DNA from: Cryptomeria japonica
Taxonomy: Eukaryota > Streptophyta > Pinopsida > Cupressales > Cupressaceae
DNA length: 64,000 nucleotides
Assembly (NCBI RefSeq): GCF_030272615.1
Contig: NC_081406.1
Span: 396,326,439-396,390,438, forward strand
Direction: 5' to 3'
Notes under the pieces: model-generated
Told to the model about the DNA's origin: nothing
Database searches by the model: none
Seen by the model: only the letters and a program-made list of their open reading frames with translations
Translations under genes and position numbers: made by a program
Shown here: in pieces, positions 11,582 to 22,950 of the stretch
Layout of the letters: each line of letters opens with the position of its first letter
How positions within the stretch are numbered: position 1 is the stretch's first letter

Positions 11582-11848
11582 GGTACCCTCACCCACTCCT
11601 AGAAAAACAAGACAAAAGCAACAGGCAGTGAGGCCTCCAATAAAGAAGTTAACTCCTAAGAATAAGAAGAAAGTAAATCAATATATTGCTCCACTGGATA
11701 AACTCTTAAGTGAAATAATTGAAGATGGAAAGTTGAAAACCATTAGCAAACTGTACAACACACTATCTGTTGATGACAAAGAAAGCATAGAGAACAATGT
11801 AATTTTACACTTGGACATCTACAAGAAATTTTTGATGGAAATTGTTGA
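11582..11848 (+). repeat. Right copy of the duplicated ORF2 segment
   Basis: Direct repeat of 9723-9989. Here it runs on into the rest of ORF2 (…GAAATTGTTGATGAAATACC), so this copy joins to the original downstream sequence while the left copy joins to the original upstream sequence. Confidence 0.93.
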
Positions 11849-12658
11849 TGAAATACCAAATGATCTATATAGAAGACTAGAAGCTAGAAGGGTAGCCATT
11901 GTTGAGCTGGATAAGAAAATAAAAATTGAAAAATTACTTGTAGTGCATCTAGTTAACTCACCTGATGAAATAGATAAATTAATCAGTGAAGCTAACCAGA
12001 TAGTATTTTCAACTGCTCACCGGCATGTAGCACTGATGGCAGGTAGAGTGAATGAAGTCTCCATGGAAACAACAGGTGCATGGGATATATTCTTTGTAGA
12101 AAAAGAGAAACACGAAGAATTATTAAGACCCAAGACTATCAGAGTATACCAAAAGGATAGGGATAAAGGAAAAGGTAAGGTAGGTGGACCTCCAAGCCTT
12201 AAAATAACTGATAATGTGCTCCCACATCCTTTGGATACTCCACTGGTAGATACTACAGACAGTCAACTAGCCATTGAGAGTATGGAGACTCCACTTGAGG
12301 ATACTAATCCTGAATCTGAAATTTTTTACACTGTAAATATAAACACACAAGAAGTAAATGTTGTGGTTGACAGAGAAACCATTGAGGATAAGAAGGAAGA
12401 AGTGACTACTGAGTCATCGGCTGCAGATGTAGAGGTTGAGGTTAATAACACTATAAACATGAGCACAAAAAAACCTACTCTAACAGAGCAACTGGTAGAG
12501 GACAATAGTGGTAAAACACTAGAAGAACCAGTAGATAAAACTGAAAAGCAATCAGGAGAACTAGAAATGGACAGTGCAGAGGTACAAACTGAGAAACCGG
12601 AAGTACATACAGTGACACAGATTGAAAAACTGGTTGTTGAGAGCTCAGAGAAACCCTT

Positions 12659-12742
12659 TGAGACACAGATGGAGGAACTAGAACAGAAATAGGTTGAGAC
12701 ACAGATGGAGGAACCGGAACAGAAACAGGTTGAGACACAAGT
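12659..12742 (+). repeat. 36 bp in-frame tandem repeat in ORF2
   Basis: GAGACACAGATGGAGGAAC followed by AGAACAGAAAYAGGTT occurs twice in full and once in part. It encodes VETQMEE(L/P)EQKQ-type repeats. The first unit contains the TAG at 12690 where the second has CAG, so the stop is a point change. Confidence 0.8.
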
Positions 12743-13912
12743 TCAAACAGAGATAGTGCCACCAGCTAAAAGTGAAAAGCCTAAACCTTTGCTAGTAGAA
12801 ATGCAAACATAGAATGACCTTCCAGAGGTCGAATCAAGCAAGGTAATTACTACAACCAGTAGCATGGATATTGTGAAAGCAGTTGGGCAGACATCTGGTA
12901 CTTCAATATCAAAATTCTAGCCTACAAATGTAACAGAAGTCTTATTGGATTCAATAAAGAAGATCACAGAGTGCAATGCACAAGCCTATAAGGCTATAGA
13001 TGATACAATCCCTATTCTTAAACTGGTAGCACCTAAATGCATAGTGGATAATAAATATTCTTTAGGTCAACTAGACACATTGTCTAAGTTCATCACCAGC
13101 AACATTTTGACAGTTGATCAAATAAATGAGGACACATTTAAGGAGAGATTGATTAAAGAAAAAGAGAAATTCTTTGAGGAAATTGTAAAGAAAAACAAGG
13201 AGAAAATGGACACCTTATTACCGGATCTAGGAAAAACAATTTTGGATTTCAAGAAAATGTATAGGGATACTTGCAAAACAGACATCTTGACAGAGTATAT
13301 AGATTCAGAGATCAGCAAAACTCAAACTAAAATAAACAATGTTGCTGATAATATGATAGGTACATCCGATTCATTTTTGGAGATAGAAAAGAAAATTGGA
13401 GATCTAGAAGAGAAAATTGAGAAGTTAGAGAAGGACAAAGAGAAAGTTAAGCTTAAGGCAAAGAGCTTAAAATGTAAACTTGGTCCAAAACTAGACTACC
13501 TCATTTATTTGAGAAAAGAAATTTTTGAGGCTCTAGTTCCCAGACTTAAGACATTGAAAGAGAAAATGCACATACTCACCGGTATAGTTCAGAGAACCCA
13601 AGAGGCATTACAGGATAGCAAAAGATTCACCAGCAGTTTAAATTTGGTTTTGACAGATATTTTTTAGATTGTAACCCACCGGTTACAAGAATCTAGGTAG
13701 GACTCCACTGACAGTGAATGACAACCTTTGTCATTGATGTCAAAGGGGGAGTAGTGTGTGATGAGAAAAATGATCAGAACAGCTTATCATCAGCTCAAGG
13801 GGAGCATACATTTTTGGACACACAGTTTTGGTATGACAAATTTTGGCAGATTCTTTTTGGACATCTTTTTGGACACTTTTTGATTTTTCTCATGAGTGTT
13901 GCCATCAATGCC

Positions 13913-13923
13913 AAAGGGGGAGA
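13913..13923 (+). other. Polypurine tract of element B
   Basis: AAAGGGGGAGA lies directly before the 3' LTR (13925). This is the usual second-strand primer of plant copia elements. Confidence 0.85.
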
Positions 13924-13924
13924 T

Positions 13925-14728
13925 TGTTGGCAAATGTACACTCCAATGAGAAATTGTAGGTGATTGAAGGTATTCTCATTGATGCCAACCTTACAATCAT
14001 GTGATACCAGTAGGTAGACTTAGGCACCAGCACCAACAAACTATACACCAGCATACAGAACACCGACAGCGAAAAGGAAGAATACCGACACCTTGTCCAA
14101 CAACAATTTTGTATAAATATATTTTGTAATAAATTGTAAAATCTTTTGTAAGCCGACATGGCGGATTGTAATATGACACATATATGTATGAGATAATTGT
14201 AGACCATTTAGTAGGCAAGATAAAAGGCGATTGATGAAAGGAATATAGCAGACCTAATGTGCGAATTATTAGGTTAAGGGTTTATGTATGTAGCAGAGCT
14301 TAAATCGATACTGAATCTGGCATAGTAGATGTTGATCTGAAGTAGTATAAGACATTAGATTAGTATAATCCATTTTTGTAAGTCAATGTGACTTCTTTTG
14401 TAACTAAGCAATGAGCTCTAGGCACTTGGCCTTCCTGCATGTGCAGGCCCCTATTGTAAGCAGTAATATTCTCTTATTGGCCAATAAGTGAATATTGTGG
14501 GTCACAAATCCCACTGAGGTTTTTACCACATCGGGTTTCCTCATTTAAATATTCTGTTATGGTGTTATTTTCATGTTGTGGTTGTTATTCTTATTTGCTA
14601 CATTATTTCTGGTTTACCAGTACACAGTTTTAATATGTTTTTCATCTTATAAGTTGAGAAAATTATATAACCGGTCAGATACTGATTCACCCCCCCTCCC
14701 CCTCTTAGTATCTTTGGGAATCCTAACA
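13925..14728 (+). repeat. 3' LTR of element B
   Basis: It matches 6076-6872 over its full length. Small length differences include extra C/T bases near 14690-14705. It ends TCCTAACA, followed by CCCTC, the imperfect target duplicate of CCCTT at 6071-6075. Confidence 0.93.
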
Positions 14729-15330
14729 CCCTCTACTCTTGGAAACAATATAGATAGTCCCATACTCTCTACAATGAACATATCCCCCACTTCATCAACA
14801 TTTCTCTTTTGGGGGAGGCAATGAACAAAACTCCAAGAAGGAAAGGCATGGGGGGTAGGAATTTTGTTTAGCTCCAACTGTGTCAGTTGCTCGGTAGGTG
14901 AAAAAGTCTCGCTATCACTTGATGGAAAACTATAATGGGTGTGGGGGGATGAAAGAAATCCTTAGCTCAAAGGCTATCGATGCGACCACTGAGATCACTG
15001 AACCCAAAGCCACAACTGGAAGCAATATTTAATGAAAGCAATTAAGAAAGATAGGAAGAATCAACTGCAACCAAATCAAGAAGTATTCAAGCTGGATAGG
15101 GATTCAATAATGGAAGTTGGTATCCTTTCAACATAATCAAACTCATCGATGAACTACCCACCTTATAGTAGTAGTAGTAGTAATATGTTCTAAAATATGA
15201 TGTCAATGAAATCCCTTCCTTCCTTCCATAAATCAATAGGATCCCAAGCCATTCCTGACACGTCAAGAATAAAACAATCTCACTTCACCCCCTAGTCAAG
15301 AATGAATGAATAAAGAGTGAGAATGAGATC

Positions 15331-16520
15331 CCCCTACTATTCTAAGGCATGACAGTGAGGAGTTAGTTCTTGTCGGGATCAGTGGAGAGATCTGAATCAG
15401 ACCAGTTATGTAGGTAGGGGGGTGTCAGTTATATAGGTAGGGGCCTATAAACCAGACCATTCTTTCTTTAGTGCATAAGTGGATTCTGAAGAGTACCAAT
15501 CCCAAGAGCACACTTCTCCCCTACACCACTGATACAAGTTTCTTTATTCAACATCCACCCCCCTCTTGTGTTTAGAGCACGCATACATAAGAATGAGACT
15601 AACCAACCCACTTTCTAGTTTATTTCTTGGGCCCTGCTCCCTAGTCTCAAAACCCTTAGTCCAATGCAGCCAAACTAGAGTTCTTGATCTCATCTCGCCC
15701 CTACTCTATAATGGAGAATGATGATATTGAGAAGTCATCCTTGGACCCACCACATGTTTCACCATTGCCCAGTCAGCTATATAGACAGGGGGTAGGGGCC
15801 TCCCAACAAATAATTTACATGTGACAATAGAATTGTTACTGTTTATGGGGATTATGATGCCAAACTATCCAGACTAGGGGTAAATTTCAGCTATATAGGT
15901 AGGGCCCTACTCTATAATGGGGGGGGCAAGGTGGGGCCCTATAGATAGTAGGGCTACTCACTTCCATAATGAAGTGGATGGAGAGATTGCCATTCCCACC
16001 ATTTGTAGGTCCAATGACATTTCAAAGTATGGGGATGATGATGGCCCTCAATACTCCACTCAAGTCGAGCCCCACCAACATAAGCCCCCACCCAACCCCA
16101 CAACTGCTTCACCACATTTCATTTATTCTACCTTACTATTCTAAGGGAGCTATCCCTTCTATCATCAGTGGGAACTATACTCGAGAAATCCCCGATCGGT
16201 TAGTCAAGGAGGTGAACATAGTTCTAGTGAGAGCTCTATCTAGTTCTTGTGTTGGATGGGAAGGGGTATGTATGCCTTGAAGATGGAAATATCAAGTAGA
16301 GGCAGAGCATTAGGGTGGGCCATGGACCTTAGGATCTGATCATCCAAAAGATCCAAGGAAATGGCAATCTATCTACTCATGCACACTGCCATTATGCCCT
16401 ACTATTATAAGAGGGGTTGATAAATTAGGCACCTTCAATTGTCGACATATACCTCTACTATAATTGGCCCTCTCCTCGGAACTAAGATCTCATCCTTATT
16501 GGCCCATTAGAATAGTAGGG
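15331..16520. repeat. Cluster of the near-palindromic motif, right half
   Basis: CCCCTACTATTCTAAGG at 15331, CCCCTACTCTATAATGG at 15698, CCCTACTCTATAATGGGG at 15905, CCTTACTATTCTAAGGG at 16131, CCCTACTATTATAAGAGGGG at 16397 and CCCATTAGAATAGTAGGG at 16503. The last matches 4287-4304 at 18 of 18 bases. Both orientations occur. Confidence 0.75.
15403..15907 (+). repeat. Four copies of CAGYTATATAGGTAGGGG-type motif
   Basis: Copies start at 15403 (CAGTTATGTAGGTAGGGG), 15426 (CAGTTATATAGGTAGGGGCC), 15774 (CAGCTATATAGACAGGGGG) and 15888 (CAGCTATATAGGTAGGGCCC). The last fuses directly with a copy of the palindromic motif at 15905. Confidence 0.7.
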
Positions 16521-16560
16521 ATGATTCACCCTTTTGGGCCTTCAAATAAGGGGTTCAACT

Positions 16561-19500
16561 GTTGTTAAGACCTCTTAACCTCCTCAAAATGTGGGATTTT
16601 GTCTTTGGACAACCCCCCTTTGGTTCATTTTCCAACTTTATCTTGGATACATTAATGATCAATTTGAATTCAAATTTGAGAATTTGAAATCAATGCATTC
16701 AACTCCACTTTTATCACAATGAGGATTTACATTTTGAAATATTGATTGCTATTTTGATAATGAATGCTATAAATGACTGTTCATAGGCTTAGGAACTACT
16801 CCAACTTGATGATTTGTCCTTTTTTCCCATGGTAATTTTTTTTCTTTGTGCATTGTTTTTTTTCCTTATGAAGACTCATAGCTCCCTCTATCATGATTGC
16901 ATTCTATTCCTCTTACTACAAGAGAATCTTCAAACCTCGTGAATATTATCCCTATCAAAACTTATCAAAGTCTTTGAAAAGATTGAACTCATAGTGCTCT
17001 ATCAATCATAGAGATTCCCCTATTGTTTTACTTGTAGAGGACACTTTCACTACCACCAATCACTTCCCTTTATATCAAAATCCCTTTGCTATGCCATATC
17101 TCATTGAATAGCTTATGCCCAATGAACTTTTCTTGCATCATTATCAAGCTTGATTTGTCTATTCTAGCCTTGATATAACTAAGATTACTCTTTATAATTT
17201 GTTTCTCTAAGATCTTCATGGTGACTATGTTTGTTAATTCCCCATCTAAGTGAATCCATTCATTCATGCTTTCCAAAATTGTTGAGAAAAGAGAGGGCTA
17301 CTAATTGATTTGATGCTCTAATAGTGATTTATCCTGAAACTTGCTATATGATTGTCATATACTTTAGAAAGCTGCTAGATTATGACATGCATTGCCTTTC
17401 AAGAGTCTGGTATTATTTAGTGATTGTTATTTGTGTAGCCTTATCACTATACTTCATCATAAATTCCATGGTATTATATTGTCTCATCTCATCGGCTGAT
17501 ATTGGTCCTTGCATCTTAGATAGAGGAATGAAAAAAATAGAAAGGGTGTCATTATTCACTACCCTTGAAATGAAAAACTCATCAAACAATGGTGTGACTA
17601 TGGTGCTTCTTTATTATCATAAGCTAATTGTCCACTCTTTCTTGTGATACTATTCTACTCTTAAGCTTCTCACCGTGATCTCACCCAATGGTGACCGAGA
17701 CAAATCATCTTCATTGTCATCTCATTGTGCCATGGTTGCTACTAATTGATAGGTTTCAAACTACATAAAGGATCTTCCCCCTTTATTATTTTCCTCATGA
17801 TAATTTTTACAATGCAAATTATGATCCACCCATACCAATGGCAAATAGGCCCTTTAGCTTTGTGAAGGTAACTCTTTCAATCTTCAATTAAAGATTATCT
17901 TTTTTTGATATTCTTTAGCTGCTCTCAAGACTTCAAAGGACATATGTTAGGTCTTTGTGATTGCAGAGTGCCCTAGATACATTTACAATGATTACTCATT
18001 GCCCTTACTACTGTGGAATCCCTATGACAAGTCATCTTATCAGCTTCTCACTGATTTATGCTTCTTGGTGATATTTGTCCAAGAGATTTTGATGTTCTAA
18101 GTCTCAAATCTAGGAATTCTTCTTCAAGAATGTGATTGTGTCTTATGCATATGTTCCCTTATGATTTTGATAAAGTTATGTCACCTAGAGCATGTAGGGC
18201 CTTTTGAAAATAACTTTCCTCTGTGAATGTTTTGATGGGTCTGCCCTATGTAGTCTATTATAGCTTTTCTATGATTGTTATTAGCTTGTCTTTGATGTTT
18301 ACTAACTATCAAAAGCATAAGTATCCTTTGATATGTATTTTTATTCTTCATCATTTTCATCTATAATCATACTTGGGATTCTCTCTGCACATTAAACCTT
18401 GGGACTATATTTATTGTCTTAATGAAAATATGTGACTATTCATAGTGATTTGGGCCTTCAATATATGCCACTCAATGGAGTTGTCTCATTCAATCCTCAA
18501 ATCTGGGACTTCTATACATGATATGAATTCCAAAAAACCATAAGTAAGGTGGTGTGCATTATTTCTTTGTCATTTCTTTTATCTTATGGTCTTGTGATTT
18601 GAAATTGGAGACTACATTCTCTAATATAAAAACAAAACTATTTTTCAACTATAATCATACATCTTTCCTACTAAAATCTATTGGTATCATAGTCAAGGAA
18701 AGACATATGATAGTCATATCATGCTCATGATTATGATTCTCTAAGACTATCCTCAAAAAACCTCCTTTGTTTTCTTCTTTCACTGTTTTTGAATCTCTAT
18801 CCTTCATGATCTAGGGTTGTGACTGCAAAATTGAGTGGTTGGACTGCATATGCTTGATATAGTGTCTTGGAAGCCTTTGTTACTGTGTTGGGCTATTGTG
18901 GCTCACATTGTTTCTATGCAATAGGCTATTCCTTATATTTATTTTGTTGATCATTCCATCCCCTTAATAGTGAGTTTAGACTTGAATATGACTGCATTAT
19001 AGCTATTGATCTTTCATTATTTTTCTTCACAAGGTTTATACTACTCTAGTGATATATCCTCATGCCTTTTGAAACCTTTAATGTAATCATGTCTTTTCTT
19101 CTAAAACCTATGACATGAATCCTCATATACTTTTGATTCTATGCCTTTCATGGATGTTATTTCTTTCCTTTTTCTCTTTGATGCCTAAGTTTTCTCCTTA
19201 AGAGATGATTAATCATGTTGTTCACAGGTCTGTGAACTCTGATTTGTGCTTTGTTTTGAAATCCTATTTGATCTTTGTGCTCTGAGAACTTTGATGTGAA
19301 CTACCTCAATTATTACTACATAATCACTACAGCCTTTCTTCAAAAGGTCACAAGAATACCCAATATGAAAGATATACACCTTGAAAGCTTAATAGAAGAA
19401 AATAGAAGAACACTTGATAAATGAAGCTACTTATTTCTTTGCCATAGGTTTGAAACCATACCTTTCATCATGCTTCCTAACTTAATGTTGTAACAGTGTT

Positions 19501-19980
19501 TTTATTCCTATTTGAAGCTTTAAGATTTTCCTACACATGCAGCCTTTCCTGCATAATTTATGTGACTTCTTATTGATGAATTATTTGGCGGTGAACAAAA
19601 GTATGAGCAATTTTGCATGGATTCGTCTATCAAAGAAACCTCCATTTTCTCAATGGAACCATCCAAACTAGGAGAAGACTCAATGTGAATACATGAGAAA
19701 CCCTAAATGCAACATCAAGCTTAATTATTTTCAACTATCACTTCCCTCCAATCATAAAAATTAACCTTACATTGAGTTATTGTTATGAGGGAAGCATTCC
19801 TTTTGAAAGCTTTGACTTAGAAAGTACAAAAAATAATATATTAAAACTTAAACATCTTAACCCAAAGACATTGATTTGGGTAATTGACTCATTTTGATCT
19901 CTTAAAACCTTCAAAAAACCTCATCAAGAGACTTGATCCCTCTATAAAGGTATTTTTTGGTTGGGTGACAAAAAAAAAGG
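16561..19980. other. Unassigned AT-rich sequence without a recognisable gene
   Basis: I read both strands and found only short ORFs (the longest 107 codons at 17324-17647, hydrophobic, unlike anything I know). Pyrimidine-rich plus-strand stretches prevail. No LTR, terminal repeat, polymerase motif or splice-linked exon set could be supported. It ends at an A-rich tract just before the element C LTR at 19981. Confidence 0.5.
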
Positions 19981-21212
19981 TAACAACTAACACACAAGAC
20001 AACTGAGAGGGCAGGTGAATTAGTTGTATACAATGTTTAATTTATTTCTTAAATTAGTTCTACAACAAATTAACCTTAACACATAATCCATAAAAAGATA
20101 AGAGAAGGAAACATCAGAACATGCCATACACAAAGAGACACCAAATTTTACATGGAAAACCCTATTAGGAGAAAAACCACAAAAAAGCTATTCTTAAGAT
20201 TTGAACACCTATTAGGGTGACACCAGTTAAGGTGATTTTTACAAACAAAGGCTCATTACCTGAAAGAAAGATAGTGAGGCTCATTGTCGGAGGGCTCATT
20301 GCCAGAAAGAAGTATAATAAAAGAGAAAGAATCCACCAAAAATGTACTATTGCAACTACAAGATTTGTAGATACCTCCATCTTAGTGCTTCTGGTAGCTA
20401 GCTCATGAAATCTCATACAACTCAACATTTTTCACCAAATCAACATCAACTATCACACTATTAGGAGGATAGATCCTCTTTCACACACTTTCTTTGCAAT
20501 TCACTTTCTTTCACATTTATTCACACATTATCTTCATCTCATCCTTGACCAATTAGCCTTTATTTATATCATCCTCACATATGCAAAATCTCCTAAGGTC
20601 GGCAAAGCAACTAACCGAAACACAATTCAAATCAAGTTGGCACTAAACATTCCAATGGTAGAAAAGAATATAAAGTGGACTACAACACATCTCAATTAGG
20701 ACCAAAATATTTATCAAACATATTATATAATAGTCCATAATCATTGAAGTAGAAATATGGAGTGTAAACACCCAAGGTTAGCCAAACCAAGAGTAAAATA
20801 CCATTGACCTTGAAATCATGCTTCTGAAGCCCAAGAACACATGCCAACTAAATAAAATGAAGCTAAGGACATTAATAACATAACTCCAAAAACTATAATG
20901 CGGAGAAATGTGAAGCATGCATTTAACACAAAAACATCTTCAAACACTGTCAACCATTTTGGTAAACACACCTTCCTCATCACAAAAATTTGGAGCAATG
21001 AGTCTAGAATATAGCATCTTCAAACATAGCTTAACAACATGTCCAAATTCCAAGAGTAGATATGCAACATAGAAGATATGCAAAGAAAAACATTTATCAC
21101 AATTGCACAAAGAACTCAACATCACTTATACCAATCAGTCACTAATAACAACCAAATCATGTTGACATCAAAGACAACACATAAACAACTCATTCTTATC
21201 AACCTTGCAACA
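19981..21212 (-). repeat. 3' LTR of element C
   Basis: On the minus strand it starts TGTTGCAAGG after the polypurine tract and ends near 19981 in a C-rich GAATTCACCTGCCCTCTCAG-type tail. 19981-20625 aligns with 42566-43221, and 20626-20680 with 61202-61256, so the 5' LTR copy is interrupted at the point equivalent to about 20625 by element E. By eye the copies differ by more than 10%. Confidence 0.82.
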
Positions 21213-21226
21213 ATCTCACCCTTTGT
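21213..21226 (-). other. Polypurine tract of element C
   Basis: Minus-strand GACAAAGGGTGAGA lies directly before the 3' LTR start. It differs by one base from the CAAAGGGGGAGA form in element B. Confidence 0.7.
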
Positions 21227-21559
21227 CATTGATGGTAACACATCAACAACAATAGCAACATCTCTCATACCAAAATAATAAATCAGTCCATTCTATTTAC
21301 TAGACTTCTCATCTTCTCATTCTCTCTCCCTTTTCCATCAAGGAAAAAGGCTCGGATACAAAACCTATTAGCTCATTTTGTTCAACTCTTTAGAAACTTA
21401 CAACTACACCAAGCTCCCCCTAAGAGGTATCACCAAGTCATTAGTCTAGAATAATAGTATTTATGAATTTCATTGGACCAATGCATCTCTATATGCATTT
21501 AATTTGAATAAGGGGGGGAATTTCCTCCAATTTCTCCCAGAGATATTCAAAAGTATCTT

Positions 21560-22950
21560 TAGCAAGTTCTTTAGTAAATATATCAGCAATTTGTTCCTTT
21601 TTAGGCACATAATCAAGCTTCACTTCATTCTCCAAAACTTTTTCCTAAAGAAGTGATACCGAATTGAAATATGTTTCATTCTATAATGTAGTACCGGATT
21701 ATTAGAAATTTGTATTGCACTGGTAAGATAGAAATAGGTTCAATAAACAATATTCCAATTTCCTTCAAAGTTTGTTTTATCTATAATACCTGAGTACAAC
21801 AAGTAGCAGCAGTAACATACTCAACTTGAGTGGTTGATAGAGATATCAAATCCTATTTCTTGCTTGACCAAGCAACCAAGTGGGGTCCAAGGAAAAATGC
21901 ACCCCCACTAGTACTTTTCCTATCATCCACACAACCAACCCAATCTACATTTGTGTAGGCATTCAGAGTGAAGTTATATCTTTTAGGATACCATAGATCT
22001 TAGTCTTTTGTTCATTTTAGGTATCTAAAAATTCTTTTCACAACAACATGTGTCTCTTTGGGGTCTTGCCAAAATATAGCCACAAGACAAATAGTATGTA
22101 TGATATTTGGTCTAGTAATAATCAAATACAATAAACCTCTAGTCATTGATCTATATATGCTTTGATCAGTCTTTGATGATTCAACATATTTTCTCATCAT
22201 ACAACTAGTAGCCATAGGAGTACATACAAGTTTAGCATTATCCATTCCAAAATTCTTCAACTTTTCCTTAACATATTTATCTTTAACATACTTAGATTAT
22301 GAGATAAATATAACATCATCATATTTTTGATTAACATGTAAACCAAGAAAGAAATTCATCTCCCTAATCACAAACATTCCAAAATATTCTTGCATCCAAT
22401 CAAAAATTTCTTGCACGTACCATATTTTCCTCCAAATATTATATCATCCACATAAACAACTACAATCAGGATGTCATTTTCTACAACCTTAAAATAGAGA
22501 TTATCGTTAGTAGTACCTTTTTGAAATCCTTGCTTCCACAAATACTTGTCAAGCCTGGCATACCAAGCTCTTCAATCTTTCTTTAGTCAATATAATGCCT
22601 TCTTTAGTTTATAGGCCATATCTAGAGTATCTGATAGATTGAATCCTTCTGGTTTCTCAATGTATACTTCCTCTTTCAATTCTCCATTCAGAATTGTGAA
22701 AGCCAAAAACATTCTAATAGCTTTCATACTTGCTACAAGAGCATAAGTCTACTCAAAATCTATTCCTTCTACCTATGATTATCCTTTACATATAAGTCTT
22801 GCTTTTTTTCTCACTATGTGACCATCCTCATCCAGTTTGTTAAGAAATACCCATTTACTTCCTATCACATTCTTGGCAGTCGATCTTGGGACAAGTTCCC
22901 AAGTCGGATTCTTTTCATTCTATTCCAATTCTTCTTGCATAGCTTTCATC
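21560..22950 (-). pseudogene. Element C reverse transcriptase and RNase H (broken)
   Basis: Minus-strand reading in shifting frames gives the copia RT series: a region like 'G.KWVF..K.DE.G' near 22850-22950, LNGELKEEVYIEKPEGF near 22660-22700, YVDD intact at 22454-22443, and DNAKLVCTPMATSCMM near 22200-22245. RNase H ends with YVPKKEQIADIFTKELAKD at about 21615-21556, the conserved copia end block. Frames change several times and stops are frequent, so no enzyme could be made. The RT-then-RNase H order just before the polypurine tract confirms copia. Confidence 0.85.

Larger units (their letters stand above)
11582..13667 (+). pseudogene. Element B ORF2, 3' part: Glu/Lys-rich coiled-coil protein
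   Basis: From 11582 one frame runs to 13667 with three TAG stops (about 12690, 12810 and 12918). It starts with the duplicated segment, then an ordered region, an acidic Thr/Glu/Val-rich stretch (about 12200-12780) with a 36 bp tandem repeat, and a C-terminal ~240-residue region (12945-13667) with strong coiled-coil character (Lys/Glu/Leu heptads near 13380-13480). Without the solo LTR and the duplication, ORF2 would be about 1,150 codons. No catalytic motif is visible. A structural or RNA-packaging role in a non-autonomous element is possible but is only a guess. Confidence 0.65.
6076..14728 (+). mobile_element. Element B: non-autonomous LTR retrotransposon with copia-like ends
   Basis: Two LTRs (6076-6872, 797 bp; 13925-14728, 804 bp) begin TGTTGGCAAATG and end CTAACA. 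The flanks read CCCTT before and CCCTC after, a near-perfect 5 bp target duplication. TGGCATCAGAGC follows the 5' LTR and matches the initiator-Met-tRNA type of primer site; AAAGGGGGAGA precedes the 3' LTR. The interior has a coiled-coil/zinc-knuckle ORF and a long ORF2, but no protease, integrase, RT or RNase H that I can find on either strand. It would therefore need proteins from a partner element. A solo gypsy LTR sits inside ORF2, so without it the element would be about 6.8 kb. Confidence 0.9.
14729..16560. other. Unassigned old sequence, right half of the locus split by element B
   Basis: No gene is recognisable. It holds seven occurrences of the CCCTACTATTCTAATGGG-type motif (15331, 15698, 15905, 15937, 16131, 16397, 16503, the last in opposite orientation), four copies of a CAGYTATATAGGTAGGGG-type motif and a short TAG microsatellite at about 15165-15183. 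The motifs stop where element B begins and resume after it ends, so B inserted into an already motif-bearing locus. Confidence 0.55.

Noticed and set aside
9723-11848. An unusually long target-site duplication made by integrase
   Set aside because: Gypsy integrases make 4-6 bp duplications (D and E here make 5 bp). Recombination between nearby LTRs explains ~265 bp better, though I cannot prove it.
12475-12762. Minus-strand Ser/Val/Pro-rich ORF
   Set aside because: Antisense shadow of the 36 bp repeat in element B ORF2.
17324-17647. Hydrophobic 107-codon ORF as a membrane protein gene
   Set aside because: Isolated, no recognisable family, typical chance ORF of AT-rich DNA; no promoter or splice evidence.
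20165-20428. ORFs on both strands in the element C LTR, and 42752-43030 in its other copy
   Set aside because: They lie in LTR sequence, overlap each other on opposite strands and are not kept intact between the two LTR copies.
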